Source: Bradyrhizobium japonicum USDA 6
Lineage (GTDB): Bacteria > Pseudomonadota > Alphaproteobacteria > Rhizobiales > Xanthobacteraceae
Length of the DNA stretch: 64,000 nucleotides
Reading direction: 5' to 3'
Assembly: GCF_000284375.1 (NCBI RefSeq)
Contig: NC_017249.1
Coordinates: 5,248,001 to 5,312,000, forward strand
In this document: positions 23,499 through 32,945 of the stretch, one piece after another
Numbering within the stretch: position 1 is the stretch's first letter
Layout: each line of letters begins with the position of its first letter
The notes under the pieces: model-generated
Told to the model about the DNA's origin: nothing
Databases searched by the model: none
The model's input: only the letters and a program-made list of their open reading frames with translations
Program-made: the position numbers and the translations under genes

Positions 23499-25607
23499 AT
23501 GGACACCGAAGCATTGACCGTTGCTTATGCGCGCGTGAAGGCGATCCTGGATGAAGCTGCCGGCGATAGCACTGCTGACTATGGTGGCGCTGGACGGTTT
23601 TGGGACAAGGGCGCACAGGCGCTGGAGGCGGCCGAGATCTTCGGCATCAGGATGGTTGCTCCAGTGCCGGAGGGGCACGCCTGCTGCATCCCGCCGCATG
23701 CGCGCAGCGACGCGTCCGGATTGATTAAGGGATTGCGCGGGGACGCGCCGTTCGACGGCGGCCGGTTCCCGGCGCTGCCGTGGGGCGGCAAGCGCGTCGC
23801 GCCCGCTGACGTCGACCGCATTGCCGACTGGATCGATGCCGGCTGCCCGGATGATGCGACCAGCGTCGCAGTCGAGCTTGCGCCTGGCAAGCCGGCGAAG
23901 ACCGCGACGGTGAAGGTGAGCGAGATCGCCGAGTTTGCGGTGGCTGCCGACGGCTATTCGCCGGCCGCGGATGCCGGCGAGCCCAGGCGGCGCATGAACA
24001 TCGACTGCATGAGCGAGCCGCAACTCGAACGCCTGCGCCGCGGCTTCCGCCGGCTTTACGACCTCGACCACTGGCCGGAAGACCGGCGCAACTACAACAA
24101 CCAGGCGCTGATCCACCAGAACCATTGCCAGCACGGCTGGGAGCGCTTCCTGCCCTGGCACCGCGCCTATCTCTACGAGTTCGAACAGAACCTTCAGGAC
24201 TTCGAGCCCGGGCTGATGCTCCCGTACTGGGACTTCACGATGCCGGAGTACCGGCCGGAGGAGCCGGACAAGGGCCGCATCATTCCGAATTCGATGAAGG
24301 CCTATCTCACCGAGGAGGCGGCCGAGACGCTGTTGGCGGCGCTCGACCCGGCGCCGACGGCGGCTCAGAAGAAGGCGATCCTGGCGCTCGCGCGCGACCG
24401 CGTTACCTTCACCTCACAGCACAGTTTCTTCTGCTACCTGATCAACACGATCGGCTATTCGGCCGTAACGCCCGATCCCGCGAATGCCAACCGGCAGTGC
24501 TTCATCGACGCGCTGCTGCACTCCAACTCGCTCTGGTATCCGCTGCGCTATCCTGCCGAGTACGACGGCGGCGGCACCATCAACCAGGTCATTCACTATC
24601 ATTACCCGTCGGCCGACGACATCGCCCAGATCCTGAGCCTCAACAATTTCCGCGACTTCGGCGGCGGCAGCGTCTACGACGCGGCGTTCGGATTCCTTGA
24701 CCAGAATCCGCACAACACCATGCACATCTGGACTGGCGGCCAGAACCCCGATGCCGGGAAGGCGGCCTATGTTTGCCAGGGCGGGCCGACCGCGACGGGA
24801 ACGACACCGCAGCCGGGCGCCGAAACAGCGCGCCTGCGTGCGCTCACGACGCGCCGCAACAGCGCCGCGCAGGTCGGCGGGCGCCGTTTCCACGCCCGCT
24901 CGGATCTCTATTCGCAGCCGCGCTCCGGCGACATGTTCAGCAACCTGACGGCCTCCTACGATCCCGTGTTCTGGCCGATCCACGTCAATATCGATCGGAT
25001 CTGGTGGGAGTGGCAGAAGCTCAATCCGAATGCGCTGCCGGCGGATCTCGATTCCGTGCTGTCGCCGTGGAACTACACCATCCGCGACACGCTCGACATC
25101 GCGCCGTTCGGCTACGAATACGTCCGCAGCTCGCATTTCATGCCGGTTGGACTCGAGGCGCCGGTCAGCCGCTTCGTGTCGCAGCCGATCAACGTGCCGC
25201 AGGCCGCGCGCAGCTTCAAACGCGCGGAGATCCGCCTGCATCAGGTGCCGCAATTGATGCGCTCCTGCTTCGTGCGCGCCTTCCTGAACGAACCCGGCGC
25301 CGATGCCTCGACGCCGATCAAGGGCAATCCGCACTACGCCGGCTACATCTCGATCTTCGGACACGGGGCCTGCTACGGCGGTCCCGGCCATTGCGATATC
25401 CCGCCGCCGCAGCCGCGGCGCTTCGACCAGCGCGGGCGCAGCCACAACACGCCACGCGTCCATCGCATCGACGTCACGGCCGCCGCCAGGCAGGCGCTCA
25501 AGAAGAAGGGCCCGCTGCAGATCACGCTGGTCGTGATCGGCGGCGACTACCAGGAGGAGAGGGAGCTTCTGAAGCTGGAAGGCGTGTCGATCAGTTTCCT
25601 GGATTGA
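23499..25607 (+). CDS. Tyrosinase (type-3 copper polyphenol oxidase) with N-terminal extension
   Basis: 702 residues from ATG 23499 (GGGGGCTGGA upstream; ATG 23451 is a weaker choice). The catalytic domain shows the CuA region HQNHCQHGWERFLPWHRAYL (about residues 204-225) and the CuB region NPHNTMHIW (about 404) plus DPVFWPIHVNIDRIWWEWQ (about 490). It should oxidise phenols to o-quinones. Residues 1-120 form an extra domain with GLRGDAPFDGGRFPALPWGGKRVAPADVDRIADWID, similar to heme-lacking relatives of cytochrome-type regions. The C-terminal 130 residues form a beta domain that may shield the active site. No signal peptide. It is first in a six-gene operon. Confidence 0.9.
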   Translation: MDTEALTVAYARVKAILDEAAGDSTADYGGAGRFWDKGAQALEAAEIFGIRMVAPVPEGHACCIPPHARSDASGLIKGLRGDAPFDGGRFPALPWGGKRVAPADVDRIADWIDAGCPDDATSVAVELAPGKPAKTATVKVSEIAEFAVAADGYSPAADAGEPRRRMNIDCMSEPQLERLRRGFRRLYDLDHWPEDRRNYNNQALIHQNHCQHGWERFLPWHRAYLYEFEQNLQDFEPGLMLPYWDFTMPEYRPEEPDKGRIIPNSMKAYLTEEAAETLLAALDPAPTAAQKKAILALARDRVTFTSQHSFFCYLINTIGYSAVTPDPANANRQCFIDALLHSNSLWYPLRYPAEYDGGGTINQVIHYHYPSADDIAQILSLNNFRDFGGGSVYDAAFGFLDQNPHNTMHIWTGGQNPDAGKAAYVCQGGPTATGTTPQPGAETARLRALTTRRNSAAQVGGRRFHARSDLYSQPRSGDMFSNLTASYDPVFWPIHVNIDRIWWEWQKLNPNALPADLDSVLSPWNYTIRDTLDIAPFGYEYVRSSHFMPVGLEAPVSRFVSQPINVPQAARSFKRAEIRLHQVPQLMRSCFVRAFLNEPGADASTPIKGNPHYAGYISIFGHGACYGGPGHCDIPPPQPRRFDQRGRSHNTPRVHRIDVTAAARQALKKKGPLQITLVVIGGDYQEERELLKLEGVSISFLD

Positions 25608-25625
25608 GAAAGCGGCGGGGAAGTC

Positions 25626-27905
25626 ATGGCGACGTATCGAATCCATCCGGGCATCGGCATCGCGCGCCTGGGCAACAGCGACAGCGAATTCTACCTCGCG
25701 CCGGAGACGCCCGCGGCGATGCCGCTCGCCTGCGACAGTTTCGGCAATCCCCTGCACGGCCCCGACGGGGTCACACCCGTTCCGGTCAAGACCTTCAAGG
25801 ATGCGCAGGGCCGCGTGAAGCGCCAGGCCGCGCGCTTCCAGATCTTCGTCTATGACGATGAGTCCCCGGAAGGCAGGCCGCTGGCGCTCGGCGATGCCGT
25901 GGAGGGCGGCGGCAATCATGGTGTGCTCGTCGACATCCAGTGGCGCGTCTATGTCGCCAACAAGAAGGCCTCCTGGTACCCGTTCACCGAGCTCAAGGGC
26001 GAGCACGGTTACGCCCCCGGCAGCGCGCGCCGCAACGCCGACATCACCGGCCAGGACCGTGACCTGCTCATCATCGATCCCGGCCCGCGCAGCGTGAACG
26101 CGACCACCAACCGGCGCGCGCATTTCGATCGTTCGGGCGGGCCCGGCGGCTACGCCACCACGTTTCCGCCGAAGGGACTCCAGCCGTTCGACATCGACAC
26201 GCTGGGCGAGATGATGACCGACAACAAGGGCCGCCTGGTCGTGCTCGGCGGTCACGGCAATTCGGGCATGGACATCAGCGGCAGCTTCGGTCCGAAGATC
26301 GAGGACTATGCCAACACCGACGGCTGGTACGACGACATCTCCGACGGACCGGTGATGGCGCGGCTGATCATGTATTCGAAACAAGTCGGCCAGACCCGCT
26401 ACATCGACGTCGAGTTTCCGGCCTGGGTCGTGGTCGGCTATCCGCGCTTCGTACCTGAGATCCTCGACATGATCACGATGGACGAGGTGCTGTACGATCT
26501 CTATGTGCGCCAGTTCGCCACCGACACCGGCATCTACGGTACGCTCGGCACCTATGACGATCCGCAGCAGATCCCGTTCCGCGACGAGGCGGCGCTGCGC
26601 CACTGGCAGGCCGGCCGTCTTGCCTGGAATCGCAACTACCGGCCATGGTTCTATCGCGACGTCTGGCCGATCCTGTTCCGGCCGGATGAATTCAGGTATC
26701 TGAACGATATCCTTCAGCAATCGAACTACCCGCACGATCAGGCGCAGCGCGGCACGTTCGATCCCGACAAATTATCGCAGACCCCGAAACGCGCGACGCG
26801 GCCGACGGCAACGGCAACACCGTCGGATGCGCCGTTGCGCGATGCCAGTCAGGGCGAAGCGGTCATGGCGGTGGCGGCGGTCGCAGGTCCGACCCACTAT
26901 TCCAAGGCCGACGATCCCTACGGACCGATGCGCCGCTTCCTGTTCGATCTGTTGCGCCGTGCGGGCGAGGCCAATTCGTTCCAGGTGCAGGACCGGGCAT
27001 CGTCGCGCGTCCATTCGCTGCCGCTGATGCCATTGTTGTGCGGCGACAATCCGCTGACCAACGAGACGCCGTCGAAGTTTCTTCATCTCACCGAGTACCA
27101 GCTCTTCATCCTCGGCCAATGGGCGCGCGGCTGGTTCATCAACGAGAAGGAGGAGGGCTGGCTGCCCGACGGCTATTCACCCTTCGCGCCTTATCCGAAG
27201 ACGCCGCCGAAGACCGGCCGCGAGCTCGACCGCGGCGTGCTCAGCAACGTGCTCGGCGGCGCCTTTTGTCCGGGCGCCGAGCTCGGCTGGGTGATGCGCA
27301 ACCCTTCGATCTACTGGGCGCCGTATCGCATCAACGCCGATCGCAGCGTCTCGGATTTCCTGCAGAGCGCCGCCCAAGCCAATCAGGACCACGGCACCGT
27401 GATTGCCGACCCGACCTTCAACGTCAACTCGCCGCTCAGCCAGGACAACGACTTCGAGATCGGTCTTCAGCCGGGTGACCTCACCAAATACATGGGTCTG
27501 CCCTGGCAGTCCGATTTCAACGAGTGCACCACGCAGCCGATCAACATCACCTACGCCGACTGGAACAATCTCTGGCCCGGCAGCGACAATGACGATCGCT
27601 TGCGGCGCGACGAGAAGACCTGGACCACGCTGTGGTGGCCGGCGCATCGGCCGTTGCAGTCGTTCGAGATCGCCTCGGTCTCGAACGGAAAGCCCAATTA
27701 CGTCTGGACCACGTGGAGCCGCGGCGTCCCGCAGACGCCGGTCGGCGACCTCAAGATGGTCACCGAGTGGTCGCTGCTCGGTTTCATCGTGCGCAATCCC
27801 TACGAGCCGGCCGTCAAGCCCGCCGACAGTTATCAAGGTCCCAAATACATCAGCGTCGAGCGAACAACCGGGTCGAGGCCCGATCCCAAAAGCGAGGCAT
27901 CATGA
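25626..27905 (+). CDS. LodA/GoxA-family tryptophylquinone amino-acid oxidase
   Basis: 759 residues, full length for the LodA family. The N-terminus TYRIHPGIGIARLGNS is the family hallmark; other conserved parts are GRLVVLGGHGNSG, FPAWVVVGYPRFVPEI, NYRPWFYRDVWPILFRPDEFRYL, GGAFCPGAELGWVMRNPSIYW and LPWQSDF. LodA is an L-lysine epsilon-oxidase and GoxA a glycine oxidase; both carry cysteine tryptophylquinone made with the flavoprotein LodB. Cys548 (GGAFC) and Trp627 (LPWQSD) are candidate cofactor residues, by position only. Substrate is unknown. It lies 18 bp after tyrosinase and overlaps the next gene by ATGA. Confidence 0.9.
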   Translation: MATYRIHPGIGIARLGNSDSEFYLAPETPAAMPLACDSFGNPLHGPDGVTPVPVKTFKDAQGRVKRQAARFQIFVYDDESPEGRPLALGDAVEGGGNHGVLVDIQWRVYVANKKASWYPFTELKGEHGYAPGSARRNADITGQDRDLLIIDPGPRSVNATTNRRAHFDRSGGPGGYATTFPPKGLQPFDIDTLGEMMTDNKGRLVVLGGHGNSGMDISGSFGPKIEDYANTDGWYDDISDGPVMARLIMYSKQVGQTRYIDVEFPAWVVVGYPRFVPEILDMITMDEVLYDLYVRQFATDTGIYGTLGTYDDPQQIPFRDEAALRHWQAGRLAWNRNYRPWFYRDVWPILFRPDEFRYLNDILQQSNYPHDQAQRGTFDPDKLSQTPKRATRPTATATPSDAPLRDASQGEAVMAVAAVAGPTHYSKADDPYGPMRRFLFDLLRRAGEANSFQVQDRASSRVHSLPLMPLLCGDNPLTNETPSKFLHLTEYQLFILGQWARGWFINEKEEGWLPDGYSPFAPYPKTPPKTGRELDRGVLSNVLGGAFCPGAELGWVMRNPSIYWAPYRINADRSVSDFLQSAAQANQDHGTVIADPTFNVNSPLSQDNDFEIGLQPGDLTKYMGLPWQSDFNECTTQPINITYADWNNLWPGSDNDDRLRRDEKTWTTLWWPAHRPLQSFEIASVSNGKPNYVWTTWSRGVPQTPVGDLKMVTEWSLLGFIVRNPYEPAVKPADSYQGPKYISVERTTGSRPDPKSEAS

Positions 27906-28318
27906 GCGACAATCCATTCGTCGGACATTGGACCTATCGCAGCCTGCTCAATGATCCCGACGTCAACACGGCCTTCAACAATCTCGAATTCGGCCGTGGC
28001 ACGATCGAGATCGTGGACGGGCCGATGCAGCTGCTGACCGGCACGATCGGCGGCCCGGGCTGGTCGCTCGCGCTGAAGGGATCGCGCGCCTATGGATCGC
28101 CGATGCAGGTGCGTTTCCAGGGCACTGGCGTCGTCGGCGGCGAGGAATGGATCTACGATTATTGGGGCTCGCTGGTGCCGGCCTGGCCTAATGGCGTCGA
28201 CCAGCGTCCGGCCATCGTCGGCTCGGTGATCCGGACCATCCCGCACAGCGGCGGCTCGCCCGGCACGGTGGCGCCTGCCGGTGTGGTGGCGTCGTTCTAC
28301 GCAGTCCGGGCCGACTGA
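27902..28318 (+). CDS. Unknown protein between lodA- and lodB-like genes (138 aa)
   Basis: ATG 27902 overlaps the LodA stop (ATGA), and the LodB-like gene starts two bases after its stop, so it is translated with them. The protein (NPFVGHWTYRSLLNDPDVNTAFNNLEFGRGTIEI ... LALKGSRAYGSPMQVRFQGTGVVGGEEWIYDYWGSL) is beta-rich with repeated G-x-x-W and tyrosine-containing strands, like a small lipocalin-type or streptavidin-like barrel. No signal peptide. Function unknown; a binding or delivery role in quinone-cofactor or substrate handling is only a guess from position. Confidence 0.8.
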   Translation: MSDNPFVGHWTYRSLLNDPDVNTAFNNLEFGRGTIEIVDGPMQLLTGTIGGPGWSLALKGSRAYGSPMQVRFQGTGVVGGEEWIYDYWGSLVPAWPNGVDQRPAIVGSVIRTIPHSGGSPGTVAPAGVVASFYAVRAD

Positions 28319-28320
28319 CC

Positions 28321-29454
28321 TTGGCCGCGTTCGACATCATCGTTGCAGGCGCAGGTCCAGCCGGAGCGGCCGCTTCCCGCGCGCTTGCGATGTGCGCGCC
28401 GGAGCTTCGGGTTGCCGTGATCGCGCCGTCCGAGCGGCGCGGGCGAGGCGAAGGACGAGGCCAAGGACGAGGCGAGGTCTTGTCACCGCTGGTCCAGCCG
28501 GTGCTGCGGCAGCTGGGTCTGTGGCCGACTTTCCTGGCGCAGGGCTTTGCGCCGTCGCACCGCACGCTCACCTCCTGGGACCAGGCCGGCTTGACGTCGA
28601 GCGAATTGCTGCTGGAAGCGCGCGGGCCGTCATGGCGCGTTGACCGCCGGGCGTTCGATGGCTGGCTCACGGCGGCGGGGTGCCGCGCGGCCGAGTGCGT
28701 CGATGCGAAGGTCTGTCATCTCGCGCGCGAGGCGGACGGCTGGTCGATCGTTTGCGACGACGGCAACAGCCATTCGGCCCGGCTGATCATCGATGCGACG
28801 GGCCGTGCCCGCGCACTCGCCGACCGCCAGGGTTCGCGGACGAAAGCGCAGGACCGCCTGATTGCAGCCTATGCCGAGGCGACGACATCGGGGCCGGCCG
28901 CACCGGAACTGCTCGTCGAGGCCTTTGATGACGGCTGGTGGTACACGATGGCACTCGACCAGGGCAGGCGCGCCTTTGCCTGCATGACCGATGCCGATCT
29001 CGCGCGTGGCCTCGGGCTGAACACGCCGGACGGCTGGCGAGCAGCTCTCGCCAGGACGCAATTCGTCTCGGCGCTCGGGAGCAGGATCATTCGGCTCGAG
29101 CAACCCCGCTTGATCCCTGCGGGCAGTCGGTACGCCGCAACGACTGCCGGCTTCCATTTCCTCTGCGCAGGCGATGCCGCAAGCGCTTTTGATCCGATCT
29201 CGGGCCACGGCGTGGTCAAGGCCATGCGCTCGGGCGTGTTCGCTGCCTATGCCGCCTGCGATTGCCTCGCGCGCGGTGATGCGGCCGCTCTCGATCGCTA
29301 CGGCGCGTGGATCGCGCGCGAGGCTGCGGCCTACGCGACGACGCTGAGCGAACACTACGGCAGTGTTTCGCGCTGGTCCGAGCGGCCGTTCTGGCGGCGC
29401 CGGCGTGCCGACGCGCCTTCACGCAATCCTTCGAGCAGTCTTCTGGAACAGTAG
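28321..29454 (+). CDS. LodB-like FAD-dependent oxidoreductase
   Basis: 377 residues starting at TTG 28321, needed to keep the FAD motif DIIVAGAGPAGAAASRAL at residues 5-22. A second FAD signature GDAASAFDPISGHGVVKAM is near residue 285. The fold is that of tryptophan-halogenase/geranylgeranyl-reductase-like flavoproteins, to which LodB belongs. LodB-type enzymes are required to form the tryptophylquinone of their LodA partner, which is encoded two genes upstream. The Gly/Arg-rich loop RGRGEGRGQGRGEVLSP near residue 40-58 is unusual. The MCO gene follows after 10 bp. Confidence 0.85.
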   Translation: MAAFDIIVAGAGPAGAAASRALAMCAPELRVAVIAPSERRGRGEGRGQGRGEVLSPLVQPVLRQLGLWPTFLAQGFAPSHRTLTSWDQAGLTSSELLLEARGPSWRVDRRAFDGWLTAAGCRAAECVDAKVCHLAREADGWSIVCDDGNSHSARLIIDATGRARALADRQGSRTKAQDRLIAAYAEATTSGPAAPELLVEAFDDGWWYTMALDQGRRAFACMTDADLARGLGLNTPDGWRAALARTQFVSALGSRIIRLEQPRLIPAGSRYAATTAGFHFLCAGDAASAFDPISGHGVVKAMRSGVFAAYAACDCLARGDAAALDRYGAWIAREAAAYATTLSEHYGSVSRWSERPFWRRRRADAPSRNPSSSLLEQ

Positions 29455-29464
29455 GGCGGACAAC

Positions 29465-31672
29465 ATGATGAAGAGCTTCGCGCGAATTGGTCTTGTCATC
29501 GCCGCGCTGGGACCGAGCCTTCCAGCATTCGCGGCGCCGGTTCCCCGTGCTTTCGAACCGCCGCCGACGCTGCCCGGACAGGGCAATGTCGTGGCCCTGG
29601 AGGCCGCCGTGGCGCCGGCCGTCGGCGGCTGCCGGCCGCAAGGATCGATCTCGCGCAGCGGCTCGATCGTCTCGGTGGTGCTCAACTTCGTGCGCGGCCG
29701 CTTCTTCATCAACAACCCGGATCCGACCGATCCGCAGCCGGATGGCCTCGACCCCGTCGAGCTGCGCTCCTATGGCGGCTGCAAGTCGGGCCCGGCCATC
29801 TTCGTCAAGCCCGGTGATACGCTGCGCGTCGACCTGATCAACCAGCTCGCGAAGGACGACCCGAGCTGTCTGCCCAATCCGCCGGAGGGGCTGGGCTTGC
29901 CGGCGTTGGTCGGTTGCTTCAACACCACCAACCTGCACACGCACGGCCTGCACGTTTCGCCTGCCGGCAACAGTGACAACGTGCTGCTCAACATCGCCCC
30001 GCAGACGAAGTTTCCGTATGAGATCAACATCCCCAACGACCATCCGGCGGGGACGTTCTGGTATCACGCCCACCGTCATGGTTCGACGGCAGTGCAGGTG
30101 GCGAGCGGCGCCTCGGGCGTGCTGGTCGTCAAGGGCGAGCGTCCCTATACGCCGCCGTCACCGCAGAACCCGAAGCCGATTGCCGATATCGACACGGTAC
30201 TGCATGACGTCAACGGCGCCCCGTTCAAGGAGCAGCTCTTCCTGTTTCAGCAGATCGCCTATGCCTGCTTCGCCAACCAGCCGAACCAGCCCGGCGGCCC
30301 GTGGCAGCAGATCTACACCACGCAGGGACTCTACAACGCCAGCAGTCCGGCAAATATCGCCAACGCGCCGTGGACGTGCCCGCTGGCGACGCCAGGCAAT
30401 CCGGTAAGCCCCGGCGTCGTCGAGAACTTTGGCTTGCAACTGGATTCATCGTCGATCTGGGACACCAATGGCCGCTTCACCAGCGTCAATGGCATCGTGC
30501 AGCCGACGCTCACCGTGCCGGCCGGCGAGATCCAGCGCTGGCGCTTCGTGCATGCCGGCATTCACGACACGATCAACATTCAGCTCGTGCGCGCCACGCC
30601 GGTCGGCACAACGAACCTGATCGCGACCTCGGCGCTGAGCGGCAACCGCCAGCAGCAGAAGGCCGATCTTCTGGCCGCCTGCAACGCCTCGCCGGGCACG
30701 CTGATCCCGCAGTTCGAGATCGCATCCGACGGTCTGACCCGGACCAAATTGCGCACCGTGCACGCCTCGCAAGTCGGCGGCGTGCTCGAATCGAACTACA
30801 TGCAGCCCGGCTATCGCAGCGACGTCCTCGTCGTATTCCCCTCGGACGGTGACTATTGCCTGCTCAACCAGGCGGCGCCGAAGGCAGAGCGCGTGTCCAA
30901 CGGCAACGGCGGCGGGCAGGGGCCGTCGACCCCGCAATTGCTGGCCTACGTCCATGTGCGCGGAGGCCAGCCCGTGACCGGCGACCTGCAGGCCTATGTC
31001 GGCAAGGCGCTGTACGATGCCAATCCGACGCTGCCGGACGCCGTTCGCACCGGACTGCGTGACGGCGATCTGCGGCCATGGGCGCCATTCGAAAACCTTG
31101 CGCCGCCGGCAGCCGGCAGCCAGCAGCAGCAGGCGGCCTTCGCGATCAACTTCCCGGCCTTCACGGTCAACAACGCCTCGTACGATCCCGACGTGGTGAA
31201 CTTCACGCGCGAGGTCAACACCACGGACGATTGGCTGCTGTCCGCGCAAGGCGAGCCGCACATCTTCCATATCCACGTCAATCCATTCCAGGTGATCGAC
31301 GTCACCACCACCAACACCAACGGTCAGCAGATCTCGATCTACAATCCCGACGGCACCTGCAAACCTGACATCGTGTATGCCGACAAGCAGCAACTGGCGA
31401 ACCAGTATTGCGGCATGTGGCACACATTCCGCGACACGATCATCGTCGAGAACAACTATCAGATCCGCGTCAGGACGCGGTACGACCGCTACATCGGCGA
31501 GTATGTCCTGCATTGCCACATCCTGGACCACGAGGACGCGGGCATGATGGCCAACATCGCGATCGTTCCCGACCTCAACGCGTCGGGCGGCGGTCTCGGG
31601 ATGGCGGGCATGCGCCATGCCAAGCAGCCGACGGCGACACCCGCTGCGACGCCGGTAGGCCACAAACATTGA
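29465..31672 (+). CDS. Exported multicopper oxidase (laccase-like)
   Basis: 735 residues from ATG 29465 (or 29468). A Sec signal MMKSFARIGLVIAALGPSLPAFA precedes the mature protein. All four copper motifs are present: TNLHTHGLHV (about 155), WYHAHRHGS (about 198), EPHIFHIHVNPFQV (about 597) and HCHILDHEDAGMM (about 682), giving the trinuclear and type-1 copper sites with an axial Met. Large inserts make it longer than typical 500-residue laccases. It oxidises phenols or metals with O2 in the periplasm, while tyrosinase and LodA lack export signals. It ends with a His/Pro-rich tail. Confidence 0.9.
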   Translation: MMKSFARIGLVIAALGPSLPAFAAPVPRAFEPPPTLPGQGNVVALEAAVAPAVGGCRPQGSISRSGSIVSVVLNFVRGRFFINNPDPTDPQPDGLDPVELRSYGGCKSGPAIFVKPGDTLRVDLINQLAKDDPSCLPNPPEGLGLPALVGCFNTTNLHTHGLHVSPAGNSDNVLLNIAPQTKFPYEINIPNDHPAGTFWYHAHRHGSTAVQVASGASGVLVVKGERPYTPPSPQNPKPIADIDTVLHDVNGAPFKEQLFLFQQIAYACFANQPNQPGGPWQQIYTTQGLYNASSPANIANAPWTCPLATPGNPVSPGVVENFGLQLDSSSIWDTNGRFTSVNGIVQPTLTVPAGEIQRWRFVHAGIHDTINIQLVRATPVGTTNLIATSALSGNRQQQKADLLAACNASPGTLIPQFEIASDGLTRTKLRTVHASQVGGVLESNYMQPGYRSDVLVVFPSDGDYCLLNQAAPKAERVSNGNGGGQGPSTPQLLAYVHVRGGQPVTGDLQAYVGKALYDANPTLPDAVRTGLRDGDLRPWAPFENLAPPAAGSQQQQAAFAINFPAFTVNNASYDPDVVNFTREVNTTDDWLLSAQGEPHIFHIHVNPFQVIDVTTTNTNGQQISIYNPDGTCKPDIVYADKQQLANQYCGMWHTFRDTIIVENNYQIRVRTRYDRYIGEYVLHCHILDHEDAGMMANIAIVPDLNASGGGLGMAGMRHAKQPTATPAATPVGHKH

Positions 31673-31703
31673 TCGTCACAGGAAGCAGGGAGGATCACGC
31701 GCG

Positions 31704-32351
31704 ATGAAGATCGGCATCCCCGTCTACGACGGCGTCGACATGCTCGACGTCGCCGGTCCCTTCGAAATGTTCGACTGGGCCGACTTCGACGTCGAGATCG
31801 TTGCGGCAAAGCCGGGAATGAAACGGTTTCGCAACCGGGGATTTCCGTTCGAGGTCGCAAAATCCTTCGCGGAATGCACCCAGTATGATGCCGTCTGGAT
31901 TCCCGGTGGCGATCCAGACGCGCTCACCGAGATCATCAACGATCCGCACCGGACCTACGTCCAGTTTCTGACCAGGCAGGCCGCCGGGGCGAAGTACATG
32001 TGCTCGGTCTGCGAGGGAGCGATGCTGTTCGCGGCATCGGGTCTTCTCGACGACCACTGGGCGACGACGCACTGGGCTTTCCTGGAATGCTTCCCGACGC
32101 TGTTCCCGAAGGTGAAGGTTGCCGACGGACATCCGCGTTTCGTGCTGGATCGCAATCGCCTGACCGGAGGCGGAATATCCGCGGGCCTCGACGAGGCGCT
32201 GATGTTGATCACGCTGCTCGGAGGCACGGAGCTGGCGCGTGAGGTCCAGCAAAACACCCAATACTATCCGGAGCCGCCCGTCCGCAGCGCGATTCCCGCA
32301 GCACCGCAGTGCCCTCTTACAGGCGTCAAGCCGCCGGGAGCGACGCAATAG
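31704..32351 (+). CDS. DJ-1/PfpI-family protein, isonitrile-hydratase-like
   Basis: 215 residues. The fold begins MKIGIPVYDGVDMLDVAGPFEMF; the nucleophile Cys lies in MCSVCEGAMLFAASGLL near residue 103, followed by ATTHWAFLECFP and RLTGGGISAGLDEALML. This arrangement resembles isonitrile hydratase (InhA) and related DJ-1 members. It could hydrate isonitriles or detoxify carbonyls such as quinones or glyoxals. It lies 31 bp after the multicopper oxidase and is the probable last gene of the oxidase operon; protection from reactive products is my inference. Confidence 0.75.
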   Translation: MKIGIPVYDGVDMLDVAGPFEMFDWADFDVEIVAAKPGMKRFRNRGFPFEVAKSFAECTQYDAVWIPGGDPDALTEIINDPHRTYVQFLTRQAAGAKYMCSVCEGAMLFAASGLLDDHWATTHWAFLECFPTLFPKVKVADGHPRFVLDRNRLTGGGISAGLDEALMLITLLGGTELAREVQQNTQYYPEPPVRSAIPAAPQCPLTGVKPPGATQ

Positions 32352-32470
32352 GTCCGGCCGAGCGACGAGTGCATCATCTAACTATCTGATATGTCGAGAC
32401 TTCAATCGACCGCGCCGGCCTGCCCGGTTCAACTCGTGGAACCGTTTCGCTGCCTGCGCGTTGTCTCCGC

Positions 32471-32662
32471 ATGACCGAAGACCTTTCCTTCCGACGCAAA
32501 CCCTTGACCCCTGAGCAGCGCCAGGCTCGTGATGCCGCACGCCGGATCGAGGCCGAAAAGGCCATGCGCGATCACGAAGAGGCGCAGAGGGCGTTTTACG
32601 CCAACAAGGAACGGCTGAGGGCCGAGCGGCTCGCGCGCGAAGCGGCCGAGGCGAAGGGCTGA
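32471..32662 (+). CDS. Small charged helical protein (63 aa)
   Basis: MTEDLSFRRKPLTPEQRQARDAARRIEAEKAMRDHEEAQ...AREAAEAKG: a short, highly charged single helix after a disordered start. I recall near relatives in Bradyrhizobium annotated as hypothetical. The ATG has no strong ribosome site. Function unknown. Confidence 0.6.
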   Translation: MTEDLSFRRKPLTPEQRQARDAARRIEAEKAMRDHEEAQRAFYANKERLRAERLAREAAEAKG

Positions 32663-32720
32663 CCGAACGCGGTCATCGCCCGCAATCTTCTGAAGCGATC
32701 TCCCAACCGGAGACCGGCGG

Positions 32721-32945
32721 CTAGTGCCGGTTGGACATTCCGGTTGCGCTCAAAGCCAACTTGAGCGCCTGGACGGCGCCGGCGAACGCGCCGCGGGGCG
32801 CTTGCGCCTCGATCGCTTCGGCCGCGATGCGACAATCGTTGGCGACCTTGAGCAACCCGCTTCGCGCGAGATCCATGGTGGAGAGGGCGGCCTGCTCCAG
32901 GCAGACCCGTTCAAGCCGTCGAAACTCCCGCAGCTCTTTGTTCAT
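32721..32945 (-). CDS. Hypothetical helical protein (74 aa)
   Basis: Minus strand; MNKELREFRRLERVCLEQAALSTMDLARSGLLKVANDCR with helical composition throughout. Short proteins with ERVCLEQA..s.. and a later A-x-x-L patch are common in Bradyrhizobium; function unknown. Convergent with the gene at 32471 and divergent from the zeta subunit gene. Confidence 0.6.
   Translation of the reverse strand: MNKELREFRRLERVCLEQAALSTMDLARSGLLKVANDCRIAAEAIEAQAPRGAFAGAVQALKLALSATGMSNRH

Noticed and set aside
24414..26735. A 773-codon open frame on the minus strand
   Set aside because: It lies opposite the tyrosinase and LodA genes, reads as His/Arg/Asp-rich nonsense without domains, and is a GC-bias shadow.
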